A stretch of 64,000 nucleotides of DNA. It comes from SZAS-103 sp038234715 (GTDB taxonomy: Bacteria; Pseudomonadota; Gammaproteobacteria; Xanthomonadales; Xanthomonadaceae). The first letter of the stretch is position 1. Every line of letters begins with the position of its first letter. The position numbers and the translations under genes were made by a program. The stretch is taken from contig JBBQTD010000012.1 in assembly GCA_038234715.1 (NCBI GenBank), positions 1 through 64,000 on the forward strand. The letters run 5' to 3'. The notes under the pieces are model-generated. The model did not search any database, had not been told where the DNA came from, and saw nothing but the letters and a program-made list of their open reading frames with translations. This document shows positions 7,063 to 15,459 of the stretch, piece by piece.

Positions 7063-8889
7063 TTACTTCAGTGCGTCTGCCGGCCTGTGCCAGAGAACCG
7101 CTTCTGGCTTGCCGCCGAGCATCTGCGCGCGGACCAGTGGAATGGGTGGACCACCATAGCTCAGGAACTGGTCGTGGAATGCCTTCCAGCCGCCACGGCC
7201 GCCGTGCGTCTTCGTCCAGTCTTCGCGCAACTGCATGATCATCAGTTTGCCAAGCGTGTAGTTCAGGTAGGCCGGATCGTAGGTGCCACGCGCGGCCTGC
7301 TGGCTTGCATTGCCCTGGTCCTGGAACGCCTGTTCGCGGAACATTTTTTCCGATTCGGCCATCGTCATTCCGCCGGTGTGCATCCCGATGGCGGAAATGA
7401 AGCGCACGTTGCGCAGCAGGGCTTCGCTGAGTTGCCCGATGTGCACTTCGGGAGTTGCTCCCTGGAGCCCCGCGTCGAACATCATTTCCTCGCAGTAATG
7501 CGCCCAACCCTCGGCGTAGGCGTAGCCGACAAACAGGCGGCCGAAGATCCAGTCCGACCGGTTCGCGTGCAGGAACTGCACGAAGTGCCCGGGGAACACC
7601 TCGTGCGCCGAGGTGAACAGCAGGACCGTCTTCCCGGGTACATACGCTTCCTGTTCGGCCTTCGGCCATTTCGGGTCGGGCGGCGCGATGTAGTACGTCG
7701 ACGGTAAGCCTTTCTCGTACGGTCCGGGAATCTCGATGTAGGCGAAGTTCCAGCGATTGAACGGCGGCGCCTCGTCGACCTTGGCCTGTTCGGTGCCTGG
7801 AATGGTGACCAGGTCCTTGTCGATGATGAACTGGCGCAGGCCGCTGAGTTGCGCGCGCGCGCCTTCGACGGCCCCGCCTTCGGGCTTGTCTGCCTCAACC
7901 TTGGCCACGCAATCGGCGAGTGGCTTGCCGGGAAGGTAGCTGTCGCACGCGGACTTGAGTGAGGCGAGGTTGCGCGCAAGATCTGCCTCGCCGGCTTCCT
8001 TGAGTTGGTCGAGTGGTATGTCGACGCGTTCGGTCGCGTGCAACATTTTCGCGAAACGGTCCTTGCCGAGCGCGAAGTCCTGCGTCGCTTGTGGCTTTTG
8101 CGACTTCAGCCATCCGGCAAGATCGCGCATCGATGTGATGGCTGCTGCATTCGATGTCCTGAAGTGTTCCTGCAGGACCCTGTCGGCGACCGATGCGAAT
8201 GCCTTGGGTACGTCGTTCTGGAAGAAATCCGCCAGGCCACCGAACACGCCGACGCCGTAGTCGATATAGCTGGCTGGCAGCGGCGCCTGCAGGTTCGCGC
8301 GGATCTGCGCGACAGCTGCCGGAAGGTTCTCCTCATACGTCACGAATGCGGCCATGCGCTGTGGCAGCGGCGCATAGTCGCGGGTCAGGTACATGCTCGG
8401 CGACACGCTGTCGGCATAGAACGCCGGGTTTTTCTGCACGAACCCGGAGTCCTCGATCCAGAACAGGTTCTTGTCGATCACGGCCAGCACGTATTCGCGC
8501 TGGAAGCGCTGGGTCGCGTCGAGCTTGTCGTCGGTAAAGGCCGTGAATCCGTCGCGCTGCCCATGCAGCCAGTTGATCGTTTCCTTCAGGCCCGCAGGAC
8601 TCCAGTCCGGCAGCTTGCCGTCGAACTCGTGCCTTCCCGCATTTGCGGCGGCGGTCGGAAAGCGCTGGAAGTCGCCGGCAACGTATGCATTGACTTGTGC
8701 CTGCCATGCCGGATTGGGCTTGCGTGCATTGACATGTCTGGCGGGCCGGCCAGCGGCAGAGGACGGCGCAGTCGCGACCCCCGCCGGCCCCGAGGCAGCC
8801 TGGTCGCAGCCGGCGAACAGGAGTGCGACGGCGACCGCCAGCGGGGCGATGCCCGGCAGGACGCGGCGGCGCAAGCTGGAATGGTGCAT
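7063..8889 (-). CDS. DUF885 family lipoprotein, probable metallopeptidase
   Basis: A 608-residue protein. The N-terminus RRRVLPGIAPLAVAVALLFAGC is a lipoprotein signal with a lipobox Cys, so it is probably anchored in the outer membrane or periplasm. The DUF885 zinc-site motif HEVFPGH is in SAHEVFPGHFVQFLH, followed by YAEGWAHYCEEM, where the Glu-Gly-Trp-Ala-His is a second conserved block. DUF885 proteins are related to M2/M3-type peptidases, but most are uncharacterised. Lying between pxpC and pxpA, it may trim peptides that release pyroglutamate or pyroglutamyl peptides; that role is inferred from context only. The ATG at 8889 has GGAGCG upstream. Confidence 0.85.
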   Translation of the reverse strand: MHHSSLRRRVLPGIAPLAVAVALLFAGCDQAASGPAGVATAPSSAAGRPARHVNARKPNPAWQAQVNAYVAGDFQRFPTAAANAGRHEFDGKLPDWSPAGLKETINWLHGQRDGFTAFTDDKLDATQRFQREYVLAVIDKNLFWIEDSGFVQKNPAFYADSVSPSMYLTRDYAPLPQRMAAFVTYEENLPAAVAQIRANLQAPLPASYIDYGVGVFGGLADFFQNDVPKAFASVADRVLQEHFRTSNAAAITSMRDLAGWLKSQKPQATQDFALGKDRFAKMLHATERVDIPLDQLKEAGEADLARNLASLKSACDSYLPGKPLADCVAKVEADKPEGGAVEGARAQLSGLRQFIIDKDLVTIPGTEQAKVDEAPPFNRWNFAYIEIPGPYEKGLPSTYYIAPPDPKWPKAEQEAYVPGKTVLLFTSAHEVFPGHFVQFLHANRSDWIFGRLFVGYAYAEGWAHYCEEMMFDAGLQGATPEVHIGQLSEALLRNVRFISAIGMHTGGMTMAESEKMFREQAFQDQGNASQQAARGTYDPAYLNYTLGKLMIMQLREDWTKTHGGRGGWKAFHDQFLSYGGPPIPLVRAQMLGGKPEAVLWHRPADALK

Positions 8890-8974
8890 GGCACGCTCCG
8901 AAGGCTGGATTGACGATGTGATCCGGCACAGTAGGCAATCGCAGTCGGCATCGCAATGCTTGCCGCTGCGCGTC

Positions 8975-9946
8975 TCAACTCCGCGCCGAGATGGCCAGCG
9001 CGATCCGTGCGCGCCGCCCGCGTTGTTCGGCGTTGGCGACATGCGCCTGTTGCGGGTCGATCGCAATGAACCGGAGGTGTTGGCCAGCCCGTCGTTGCGC
9101 GAGCCGTGGCAGGTCGGCGGCAATCACATGGCCGATACGTGGATATCCGCCAACGGTCTGCGCGTCGGCGAGCAATACGATTGGATTGCCGTCCGGAGGC
9201 AGTTGCACGGTGCCCGGGACAACAGGTTCCGAGATGCGCTCACCTGCATCGGCGCGCTGCAGGCGCATGCCGCGCAACCGCAAGCCCTGGCGATCGCTGG
9301 CCGCATCTATTGTGAATTCATGGGTGGCCAACGCATCGACCGGCGCAGTGGCGTCGCTGCCAGGAAGGAAGTGCACGGCGATGCTGTCGGCAAAATCGAG
9401 ATCGGCGTCCGCATCGATCCACCATGGCGCGATGTCGATTGCGATGCCCGGCGCATGGAGGGTCGTCGCCCGCGTGCTGGAATTACCCAGCGACAGGCTG
9501 TCGCCGGTGCGCAGCGCGCGACCGGCATGACCGCCGAAACCGCCGCGCAGATCGGTGCTACGGCTGCCAAGCACGACGGGCACGTCGATCCCGCCGTCGA
9601 CCGCAAGATACGCTCGCGCGCCGCGCCGACACGCGCCCAGGCTCAGCACGCAGCCTGCAGGCAGGGCGATCGGTCGCCATCCGGGCAAGGCGATGCCGTC
9701 CGCATGCGCATCGATCGTCGCGCCACACAGCGCAATCGTCGCCGCGCGCCGGAAGCGCAGTCTGGGGCCAGTCAGCGTGATCTCCAGCGCCGCGGTACCG
9801 GGATCGTTGCCTACAAGCAGGTTTGCGACGTGCAACGAATGCGGGTCGGCAGCGCCGCCGACGCGCACTCCCGATGCGCGCGCGCCGAGCCGCCCGCGTT
9901 CCTGGACGCTGGTCAACGTTCCGGCGGCGAGGACATCCAGACTCAT
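8975..9946 (-). CDS. pxpC: 5-oxoprolinase subunit C (biotin-dependent carboxyltransferase-like)
   Basis: A 323-residue subunit of the PxpABC 5-oxoprolinase (KipA/allophanate hydrolase subunit 2 family). It begins SLDVLAAGTLTSVQERGR, the expected start. Conserved blocks include GVRVGGAADPHSLHVANLLVGN, LEITLTGPRLRF, AYLAVDGGIDVPVVLGSRSTD, and, near the end, PPDGNPIVLLADAQTVGGYPRIG. The ATG overlaps the stop of pxpB as ATGA (9943-9946), the usual B-C coupling. Length is normal. Confidence 0.93.
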   Translation of the reverse strand: MSLDVLAAGTLTSVQERGRLGARASGVRVGGAADPHSLHVANLLVGNDPGTAALEITLTGPRLRFRRAATIALCGATIDAHADGIALPGWRPIALPAGCVLSLGACRRGARAYLAVDGGIDVPVVLGSRSTDLRGGFGGHAGRALRTGDSLSLGNSSTRATTLHAPGIAIDIAPWWIDADADLDFADSIAVHFLPGSDATAPVDALATHEFTIDAASDRQGLRLRGMRLQRADAGERISEPVVPGTVQLPPDGNPIVLLADAQTVGGYPRIGHVIAADLPRLAQRRAGQHLRFIAIDPQQAHVANAEQRGRRARIALAISARS

Positions 9947-10659
9947 CGTGCGGCGATCATCGTGTCGTACGCGTGCGAATCGATCGCAACGAAGCGCACC
10001 CGATCGCCCGGCTGCAAAAGACATGCGGGATCGCGATGCGCATCGAACAGCCGCTGCGGGGTACATCCGATCAGCCTCCATCCACCGGGACCGGCATCGG
10101 GATAGATGCCAGTCTGGGAGCCGCCGATGCCAACGCTTCCAGCCTCCACGCGCGTGCGTGGCGTGTCCAGGCGCGGCATCGCGAGCGACGCATCCAGTCC
10201 GGTCAGGTACGGGAATCCCGGCGCGAAGCCGAGCATCGCAACCGTATACTCGGCCGACGCGTGGCGCGCGATTGCTTCGTCCTCGGTGATGCCAGCATGC
10301 GCGGCCACCGCTGAAAGGTCGCGCCCCCGGTTCCCCCCGTACACGACAGGAATTTCGATCGTCGTCGCCTCGACGGGGGATTCGCCAATGTCCGTCCTTC
10401 CCAGCCAGCCGACCAGCCAGTGGTGGGCAACGTCCAGCGCATCTCCGGCGAAGCCGCTGGCGCCGTGGACGCGAGGGATGTCGACATGCAGTGCGAGGCA
10501 GGCATAGGCGGGCGTGATATCGAGAAGCCAGTCTGGCGCATGCGCACGCAGTGCCCGGGTGCACGCGTGCACGCGTCGACTGATTGCTGCATCGATCCCG
10601 TCGCCAAGCCGCAACAACAGGGCCGCATCGCCGAGGCGCTCGATGCGGCATGCGGTCAT
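9943..10659 (-). CDS. pxpB: 5-oxoprolinase subunit B
   Basis: A 238-residue subunit of PxpABC (KipI/allophanate hydrolase subunit 1 family). The family signature is clear: IEIPVVYGGNRGRDLSAVAA, then YTVAMLGFAPGFPYL, and RVEAGSVGIGGSQTGIYP with GGWRLIGCTP near the end. It opens the pxp part of the block, 44 bases after the HIT gene, and is coupled to pxpC through a four-base overlap. Together with pcp and the DUF969/979 pair it points to pyroglutamate catabolism rather than only repair of cytosolic 5-oxoproline. Confidence 0.93.
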   Translation of the reverse strand: MTACRIERLGDAALLLRLGDGIDAAISRRVHACTRALRAHAPDWLLDITPAYACLALHVDIPRVHGASGFAGDALDVAHHWLVGWLGRTDIGESPVEATTIEIPVVYGGNRGRDLSAVAAHAGITEDEAIARHASAEYTVAMLGFAPGFPYLTGLDASLAMPRLDTPRTRVEAGSVGIGGSQTGIYPDAGPGGWRLIGCTPQRLFDAHRDPACLLQPGDRVRFVAIDSHAYDTMIAAR

Positions 10660-10703
10660 GACGTCGGGTTGGTCACGTGGGGGTCAGGGCAGTGGGCCCG
10701 TCG

Positions 10704-11141
10704 TCAGATCCCGAAGAATTGCTTGTAGCGGGTTGCGCGTGCGTTGATCACCTCGGGCGCATACGGCTGGGTTTCGCCAAGCCCCCAGACCGGGCGCGGC
10801 CACGTTGCGTCGTCGGTGAAGCGCGCGATCACGTGCACATGGAACTGCGGCACGACGTTGCCAATCATCGCGATATTGATGCGCGCCGGCTTGTGCAACG
10901 CCTTGAACAATTCGCAGCAGCGGCGGATCTCATCGAGGAGCAGGGACTGTTCATTCTCCTGCAGGTCGACGAATTCGTGCATGTTCGGGCGCCGCGGCAC
11001 CAGGATCAGCCACGGATAGCGCGCATCGTTCATCAGCCTGATCGCAGACAGCACCGACGGCCCGATGCCAAAGGTGTCCGCTGCGAGCTTGGGATGCAGC
11101 ATCCACCCCTGTTCGAGTTCAAGCGAAGAAGCGGTTGCCAT
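10704..11141 (-). CDS. HIT family nucleotide-binding protein
   Basis: A 145-residue histidine-triad protein. The C-terminal half carries the triad in the form QFHVHVIAR (His-x-His-x-His-like), preceded by the INIAMIGNV strand. Such proteins hydrolyse or transfer nucleotides from nucleoside phosphoramidates and dinucleotides. The substrate cannot be read from sequence. The ATG at 11141 overlaps the stop of the DLH gene (TGATG). A longer frame upstream is an artefact of reading through the neighbour. Confidence 0.85.
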   Translation of the reverse strand: MATASSLELEQGWMLHPKLAADTFGIGPSVLSAIRLMNDARYPWLILVPRRPNMHEFVDLQENEQSLLLDEIRRCCELFKALHKPARINIAMIGNVVPQFHVHVIARFTDDATWPRPVWGLGETQPYAPEVINARATRYKQFFGI

Positions 11142-11803
11142 CAGCCCAACTCCCGTTCGAGAAAGTCCAGAGTAACAGCGAGGGCCTTGCCTGCGCTGTC
11201 CGCATCGTAGTCTGCGCGCTGGTCGCAATTGAAGCCATGTCCGGCCGGCCAGACGCAAATTTCCGCCTGCGGCTGCGCGGTCCGGATGGTTGCAATGTCG
11301 GCAGCCGGTATCGACGCGTCGCGCTCACCGAAGTGGAACAGCAGTGCGGCCTGCGCCCGTTCGTTGACGAACGGCACGGTGCGCGCTCCGTAGTAACTGA
11401 TCGCAGGAAGGGCGAGCCGGGTCGCCGCGAGGAACGCGACGCTGCCTCCCCAGCAGTAGCCCGCTGCGGCAATGCGTAGTTGTCTTTCGCGAAAGACCTG
11501 GGCTGCTCCACCGACGCCATCAAGCGCGCGGTCGAAACCGATTGCGGCGACCAGTTCGCGACCTCGGGCGATGCCCTCGGCGTCGTAGTCGAGTTCGACA
11601 CCGGATTCGACCGGGTCGAACAATGCGGGGGCAAGCGCGGCGTAACCAAGGCCGGCAAACCGCTCAGCGACGTTGCGGACATGCGCGTTGACGCCAAAGA
11701 TTTCCTGGATCACGACCACGCCACCGCGCGGCCTGCCTTCGGGCATGGCCAGCCAGCCGCCGATGCGACCGTTGGCCGTTTCGATCCCGATGTGCTCGCC
11801 CAT
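11141..11803 (-). CDS. dienelactone hydrolase family protein
   Basis: A 220-residue alpha/beta hydrolase. The catalytic Cys is in AAAGYCWGGSVAF, the Asp in FGERDASIPAADI and the His in PAGHGFNCDQRADYD; this Cys-Asp-His set is that of dienelactone hydrolase. The N-terminus carries VVVIQEIFGVNAHVRNVAERFAGLGYAALAPALFD, also typical. The real substrate is unknown, since most family members in such genomes are not in an aromatic-degradation cluster. It is the first gene of the minus-strand block and is divergent from the cytochrome b gene, with 147 bases between. Confidence 0.88.
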   Translation of the reverse strand: MGEHIGIETANGRIGGWLAMPEGRPRGGVVVIQEIFGVNAHVRNVAERFAGLGYAALAPALFDPVESGVELDYDAEGIARGRELVAAIGFDRALDGVGGAAQVFRERQLRIAAAGYCWGGSVAFLAATRLALPAISYYGARTVPFVNERAQAALLFHFGERDASIPAADIATIRTAQPQAEICVWPAGHGFNCDQRADYDADSAGKALAVTLDFLERELG

Positions 11804-11950
11804 GCCTGCGCCCCCCGGACTGGCGATTCTAGCGGCAGCCGCTCGCCGTGCGAAGCATGGCGGTGGGAATCTCGATGCCTTCACGCCGCGCTGACACCGA
11901 CGCATGGAATCGGGAGTACGCTTTGGCCATCAGTTCACGGGGAGACTGCG

Positions 11951-12922
11951 ATGGCGGCAACCCAGGCAGCGCTGGACGACATGGTCCGTCCGGTTGCGGT
12001 ACCAGCGCGGGCGCAGCCACCTGCGTGGACGATCTACCGCCACCGATTACCGGTACGGATCATGCACTGGATCAACGTGGTCTGCATGTTCGTGATGGTC
12101 GGCAGCGGCCTGGCGATCTTCAACGCGCACCCAGCCCTTTACTGGGGCAAGCAATCCACGTTTGCCACGCCCGTCCTGATGATCGGCAGCGTGCAGAACA
12201 AGGACCACACCCTGCGCGGGGTGACCCAGATTGGCGGCCATCAGTTCGATACGACCGGCGTGCTGGGAGTCTCCCCGGGCGCCGATGGAAGGCCACGCGG
12301 ACGCGGATTCCCGTCCTGGGCCACGTTGCCCGGACCGCAGTCGCTGGCGCTGGCTCGCCAGTGGCACTTCACGTTTGCCTGGATCTTCGCGATCAACGGC
12401 AGCCTGTATCTGCTGTGGACACTGCTGAGCAGGCATTTCAGCCGGGATCTGGCCCCCACGCGCAGCGACTGGCGAGGTATGGGTCGTTCCATCATCGACC
12501 ACGTCAAGTTCAAACATCCGCATGGCGAGGAAGCCACCCGCTACAACATCCTGCAGAAACTTGCCTATCTCGTGGTGATCCTGGTTTTCGGACCCGGCAT
12601 CGTGTTGATGGGCCTGGCGATGTCGCCGCACATGGACACCGTGCTGGGCTGGCTGGTGGACCTGGTGGGTGGCCGGCAGTCGGCGCGCACCATCCATTTC
12701 GTCATCGCGTTCGGATTCATCGGGTTCGTGCTGATCCATGTATTCGAGGTACTGGTGTCCGGCGTCTTCAATCAGTTGCGCTCGATGCTTACCGGCAACT
12801 ATGCAGTTCCGGTGGATCGAAGCGCCGAACATGTTTCCGTGTCCGGCAACGGCGACCGCCCGGGTGCAGCGACAGCGCCAGTGCGCGCAACCGCAAAGGA
12901 GACAAGCCATGAAGGGCAATGA
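11951..12922 (+). CDS. cytochrome b561-type membrane subunit
   Basis: A 323-residue membrane protein. It starts at an ATG preceded by GGGGAGACTGCG. Hydrophobic helices include VRIMHWINVVCMFVMVGSGL, WHFTFAWIFAINGSLYLLWTLL, LAYLVVILVFGPGIVLMGLAM and TIHFVIAFGFIGFVLIHVFEVL. His residues in the first, second and last helices (MHWIN, WHFTF, IHFVIAF, LIHVF) are candidate haem b ligands. The PLYWGK-like and GFPSWATLPGP loops occur in cytochrome b partners of molybdopterin enzymes. The next gene, a molybdopterin oxidoreductase, overlaps it by 14 bases, so the two probably form one membrane complex passing electrons to or from the quinone pool. Confidence 0.87.
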   Translation: MAATQAALDDMVRPVAVPARAQPPAWTIYRHRLPVRIMHWINVVCMFVMVGSGLAIFNAHPALYWGKQSTFATPVLMIGSVQNKDHTLRGVTQIGGHQFDTTGVLGVSPGADGRPRGRGFPSWATLPGPQSLALARQWHFTFAWIFAINGSLYLLWTLLSRHFSRDLAPTRSDWRGMGRSIIDHVKFKHPHGEEATRYNILQKLAYLVVILVFGPGIVLMGLAMSPHMDTVLGWLVDLVGGRQSARTIHFVIAFGFIGFVLIHVFEVLVSGVFNQLRSMLTGNYAVPVDRSAEHVSVSGNGDRPGAATAPVRATAKETSHEGQ

Positions 12923-13667
12923 TCGCAGGCGCTTCCTGACGCGCGGCATCGCCGGCGGCAGTGCGTTGTTTCTCGCGGGCTGCGACAAGCTCGCCAGCAC
13001 CTCGTGGTTTTCTTCGTTCCTGACCAAGGCAGGACCATTCACCGAGGCGGCGCAGACTGCGATCACGCCAACGAACGCGCTTGCCAGGGAGTTCACCGAA
13101 GCTGACATCGCGCCGCAGTTCCGCGCGAACGGCTCGGTGGACCCTCAGGACGACGACTACCTTGGCCACGTCGACAACGGTTTCAAGAACTGGAAGCTGC
13201 AGGTCAAAGGGCTCGTTGAGCGTCCCTACAGCCTGTCGCTCGACGAACTGCGCGCACTGCCTTCGCGCACCCAGATCACCCGTCACGATTGCGTGGAAGG
13301 CTGGAGCTGCATTGGCAAGTGGAAAGGCGTGCCGCTGCGTGCCGTACTTGAACACGCCGGAGTCAAGCCGCAGGCGCGGTTCGTGGTGTTCCGATGCATG
13401 GATACACTCGACGAATCCCTGTATTACGAGAGTTGCCGTATCGTCGACGCATTCCATCCGCAGACGATCCTCGCCTACGACCTCAACGACAAACCCCTGC
13501 TGGTCGCGAACGGCGCACCGCTGCGTGTGCGGCTCGAACGCAAGCTCGGCTACAAGCAGGCGAAATACCTGACCGCGATCGAACTGGTCGACAGTTATGC
13601 CGGGATCGGCGGCGGCAAGGGCGGCTTCTGGGAGGACCAGGGTTACGATTGGTATGGCGGCATCTGA
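12909..13667 (+). CDS. molybdopterin-dependent oxidoreductase, sulfite oxidase-like
   Basis: A 252-residue protein of the sulfite oxidase/MsrP (YedY) superfamily. The N-terminus has a twin-arginine signal (DRRRFLTRG) followed by a hydrophobic stretch ending in FLAGC, so it is probably exported folded by Tat and may be lipid-anchored. The pterin-binding core is visible: KLQVKGLVERPYSLSLDELRALP, then ITRHDCVEGWSCIGKWKGV, where a Cys is the expected molybdenum ligand, then ILAYDLNDKPL and LERKLGYKQAKYL. AAGGAG (12896-12901) precedes its ATG. It overlaps the cytochrome b gene by 14 bases. The substrate is unknown; this is not the standard MsrPQ pair, because the membrane partner is a b561-type cytochrome. 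Confidence 0.87.
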   Translation: MKGNDRRRFLTRGIAGGSALFLAGCDKLASTSWFSSFLTKAGPFTEAAQTAITPTNALAREFTEADIAPQFRANGSVDPQDDDYLGHVDNGFKNWKLQVKGLVERPYSLSLDELRALPSRTQITRHDCVEGWSCIGKWKGVPLRAVLEHAGVKPQARFVVFRCMDTLDESLYYESCRIVDAFHPQTILAYDLNDKPLLVANGAPLRVRLERKLGYKQAKYLTAIELVDSYAGIGGGKGGFWEDQGYDWYGGI

Positions 13668-13762
13668 TTGGTCCAAAGGTATCCATGCGGGAGGCTGTTC
13701 ATGGCACGTTCGCCCCGCGACAGCACAATGATGCGCAATTTTAGGGACACCAGGGACGGGTC

Positions 13763-14275
13763 ATGGCCAAGGGAAGCTTGTTCAGCCGGGTTGCTAATGC
13801 AGTTTCGCTCTTCACCGGCGGTGCCGTGTGTTTCGGGATTGCTCTGACTTCATTCGTAGTCTGGGCAGCCACTGGCCCCATGTTCGGCTACAGCGCAAAC
13901 TGGCAGATGGTGATCAACACCGGCACGACAATCATTACATTCCTGATGGTCTTCCTAATCCAGAATTCGCAGAATCGTGATACCGAAGCGATCCAGATCA
14001 AGCTCGACGAACTGATCCGCGCGACGCATGGGGCGCAGAATGCATTGCTCGACCTGGAGGAACTCGATCCAGACGAGCTTGCCAAATTTCGCGCCCGCTA
14101 TGCGGAGCTGGCAGGCAAGGCGAAGAATCCGGCGGATGGATCGGTCTCTGAGATCGGGGTCCACCATGTAGAACTCGAGGGTATTCCGCAGACCGAAAGC
14201 GAAGCGCATGCGCGTGAGGGTTCGGCCAGCGACGCGGCGGGAAACGTAGCGCCCAGCGATCAACCTCCGTTATAG
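13763..14275 (+). CDS. low-affinity iron permease family protein
   Basis: A 170-residue membrane protein. Two hydrophobic helices (GGAVCFGIALTSFVVWAATGP and MVINTGTTIITFLMVFLIQNSQNRD) are followed by EAIQIKLDELIRAT and an acidic, Pro-poor tail. The block NTGTTIITFLMVFLIQNSQNRDT.A is the hallmark of the Fet4-like low-affinity iron permease family; transport itself is not proven for bacterial members. The C-terminal 50 residues are variable. Its 3' end overlaps that of the convergent greB gene by 16 bases. Confidence 0.88.
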   Translation: MAKGSLFSRVANAVSLFTGGAVCFGIALTSFVVWAATGPMFGYSANWQMVINTGTTIITFLMVFLIQNSQNRDTEAIQIKLDELIRATHGAQNALLDLEELDPDELAKFRARYAELAGKAKNPADGSVSEIGVHHVELEGIPQTESEAHAREGSASDAAGNVAPSDQPPL

Positions 14276-14760
14276 CGAACGGCGCGCACGAGATAGTGCG
14301 CGAGCCCAGTCGGCAGCATCGTCTCGAACGCATCGCCTGCGCGCTTGCGCAGTGCCCCGCGCGCAAGGGGTGAGTCGATGCTGATCGTGCGCTCCTTCGC
14401 ATCGGTTTCGTCCGGCCCGACGATGCGGTAACTCTGGATCTCACCTGCGCATTCGATGTCGAAGCGGGCGCCGAAATAGATCACGCCCTGGTCCGTTGGC
14501 GGTTGGTCCACGACTTTCAGCGATGGCAAGCGCTTGCTGAGGTAGCGCACACGACGATCGATTTCGCCAAGCTGTTTTTTGCGGTAAATGTATTCGGCAT
14601 TCTCGGAGCGATCGCCCTCGGCTGCTGCCGCAGCCAATGCGGCCACGACCTCAGGTCGCCTGCGTCTCCAGAGATCGTCGAGTTCGGCACGCAGGCGCTC
14701 GTAACCCTCGCGCGTGATGATCGCGGTCGAATGCGGCGGAGGTGGGCGCCAGCGTGACAT
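14260..14760 (-). CDS. greB: transcription elongation factor GreB
   Basis: A 166-residue transcript-cleavage factor that rescues backtracked RNA polymerase. The N-terminal coiled coil starts ITREGYERLRAELDDLWRRRRPEVV and contains AAAEGDRSENAEYIYRKKQLGEIDRRVRYLSKRL, where the acidic tip and the YIYRKKQL form distinguish GreB from GreA. The C-terminal FKBP-like domain holds RIVGPDETDA and ISIDSPLARGAL. The start MSRWRPPPP is the nearest ATG; the frame remains open upstream but is antisense to lemA. It is convergent with the iron permease gene, with a 16-base 3' overlap. Confidence 0.93.
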   Translation of the reverse strand: MSRWRPPPPHSTAIITREGYERLRAELDDLWRRRRPEVVAALAAAAAEGDRSENAEYIYRKKQLGEIDRRVRYLSKRLPSLKVVDQPPTDQGVIYFGARFDIECAGEIQSYRIVGPDETDAKERTISIDSPLARGALRKRAGDAFETMLPTGLAHYLVRAVRYNGG

Positions 14761-14907
14761 GCCAGCATGATACGAGGCAGCCAGGCAGTTGCGTCGCCTA
14801 TGCAACAATTGCCACCGGCGAGAGTAGGAAACACAGCAAGTCTTGAATGTCTGCACCTGCGTGTGCGGGCTCTCGTGCAGGAAGCACATAAAACCTGTAG
14901 GAGACAC

Positions 14908-15459
14908 ATGGCATATCTGTTCGTGGGCGCGCTCGTTGCTCTGGTGATTTGGGCGATCTGGACCTTCAACGGACTGGTGCGCCTGCGCAACCAGTCGCGT
15001 ACGGCGTGGGCCGACATCGACGTTCAACTTACCCGCCGCCATGACCTGGTGCCGATGCTGGTTGAATCTGTGAAGGCCTACGCGGGACACGAAAAGACCG
15101 TGCTCGAAAACGTGTCCGCCCTGCGCGCGCAGGCAATGATGTTGAAAAGTCCGCAGCAACTCGGACAAGTCGAGTCGGAACTGGAACAGGGCCTGGGACG
15201 GGTGCTGATGCTCCAGGAAGCGTATCCGGACCTGAAGGCAAATGGGAATTTCGCGCGATTGCAGGCCAGCCTGGTCGAGGTCGAGGACCACCTGCAATAC
15301 GCGCGGCGCTTCTACAATGGCGCGGTGCGCGACCTGAACGACGGCATCCAGCGATTTCCCGCCTCGGCGATTGCGCGCGCGTTCGCATTCCAGCCGGGCG
15401 AGTTTTTCCACACCGATGGCGACGCACGCAATGCGCCGAAGGTCAAGGGCCTGGCATGA
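14908..15459 (+). CDS. lemA: LemA family membrane-anchored protein
   Basis: A 183-residue protein with one N-terminal membrane helix (AYLFVGALVALVIWAIWTF) and a long helical domain. The family signature FNGLVRLRNQSRTAWADIDVQLTRRHDLVPMLVE is complete, and LVEVEDHLQYARRFYNGAVRDLN is the second conserved block. AGGAG lies just before the ATG at 14908. LemA proteins are of unclear biochemical role and are often encoded beside a DUF2207 or TPM-domain membrane protein, as here, where the stop overlaps the next start as ATGA. Confidence 0.92.
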   Translation: MAYLFVGALVALVIWAIWTFNGLVRLRNQSRTAWADIDVQLTRRHDLVPMLVESVKAYAGHEKTVLENVSALRAQAMMLKSPQQLGQVESELEQGLGRVLMLQEAYPDLKANGNFARLQASLVEVEDHLQYARRFYNGAVRDLNDGIQRFPASAIARAFAFQPGEFFHTDGDARNAPKVKGLA

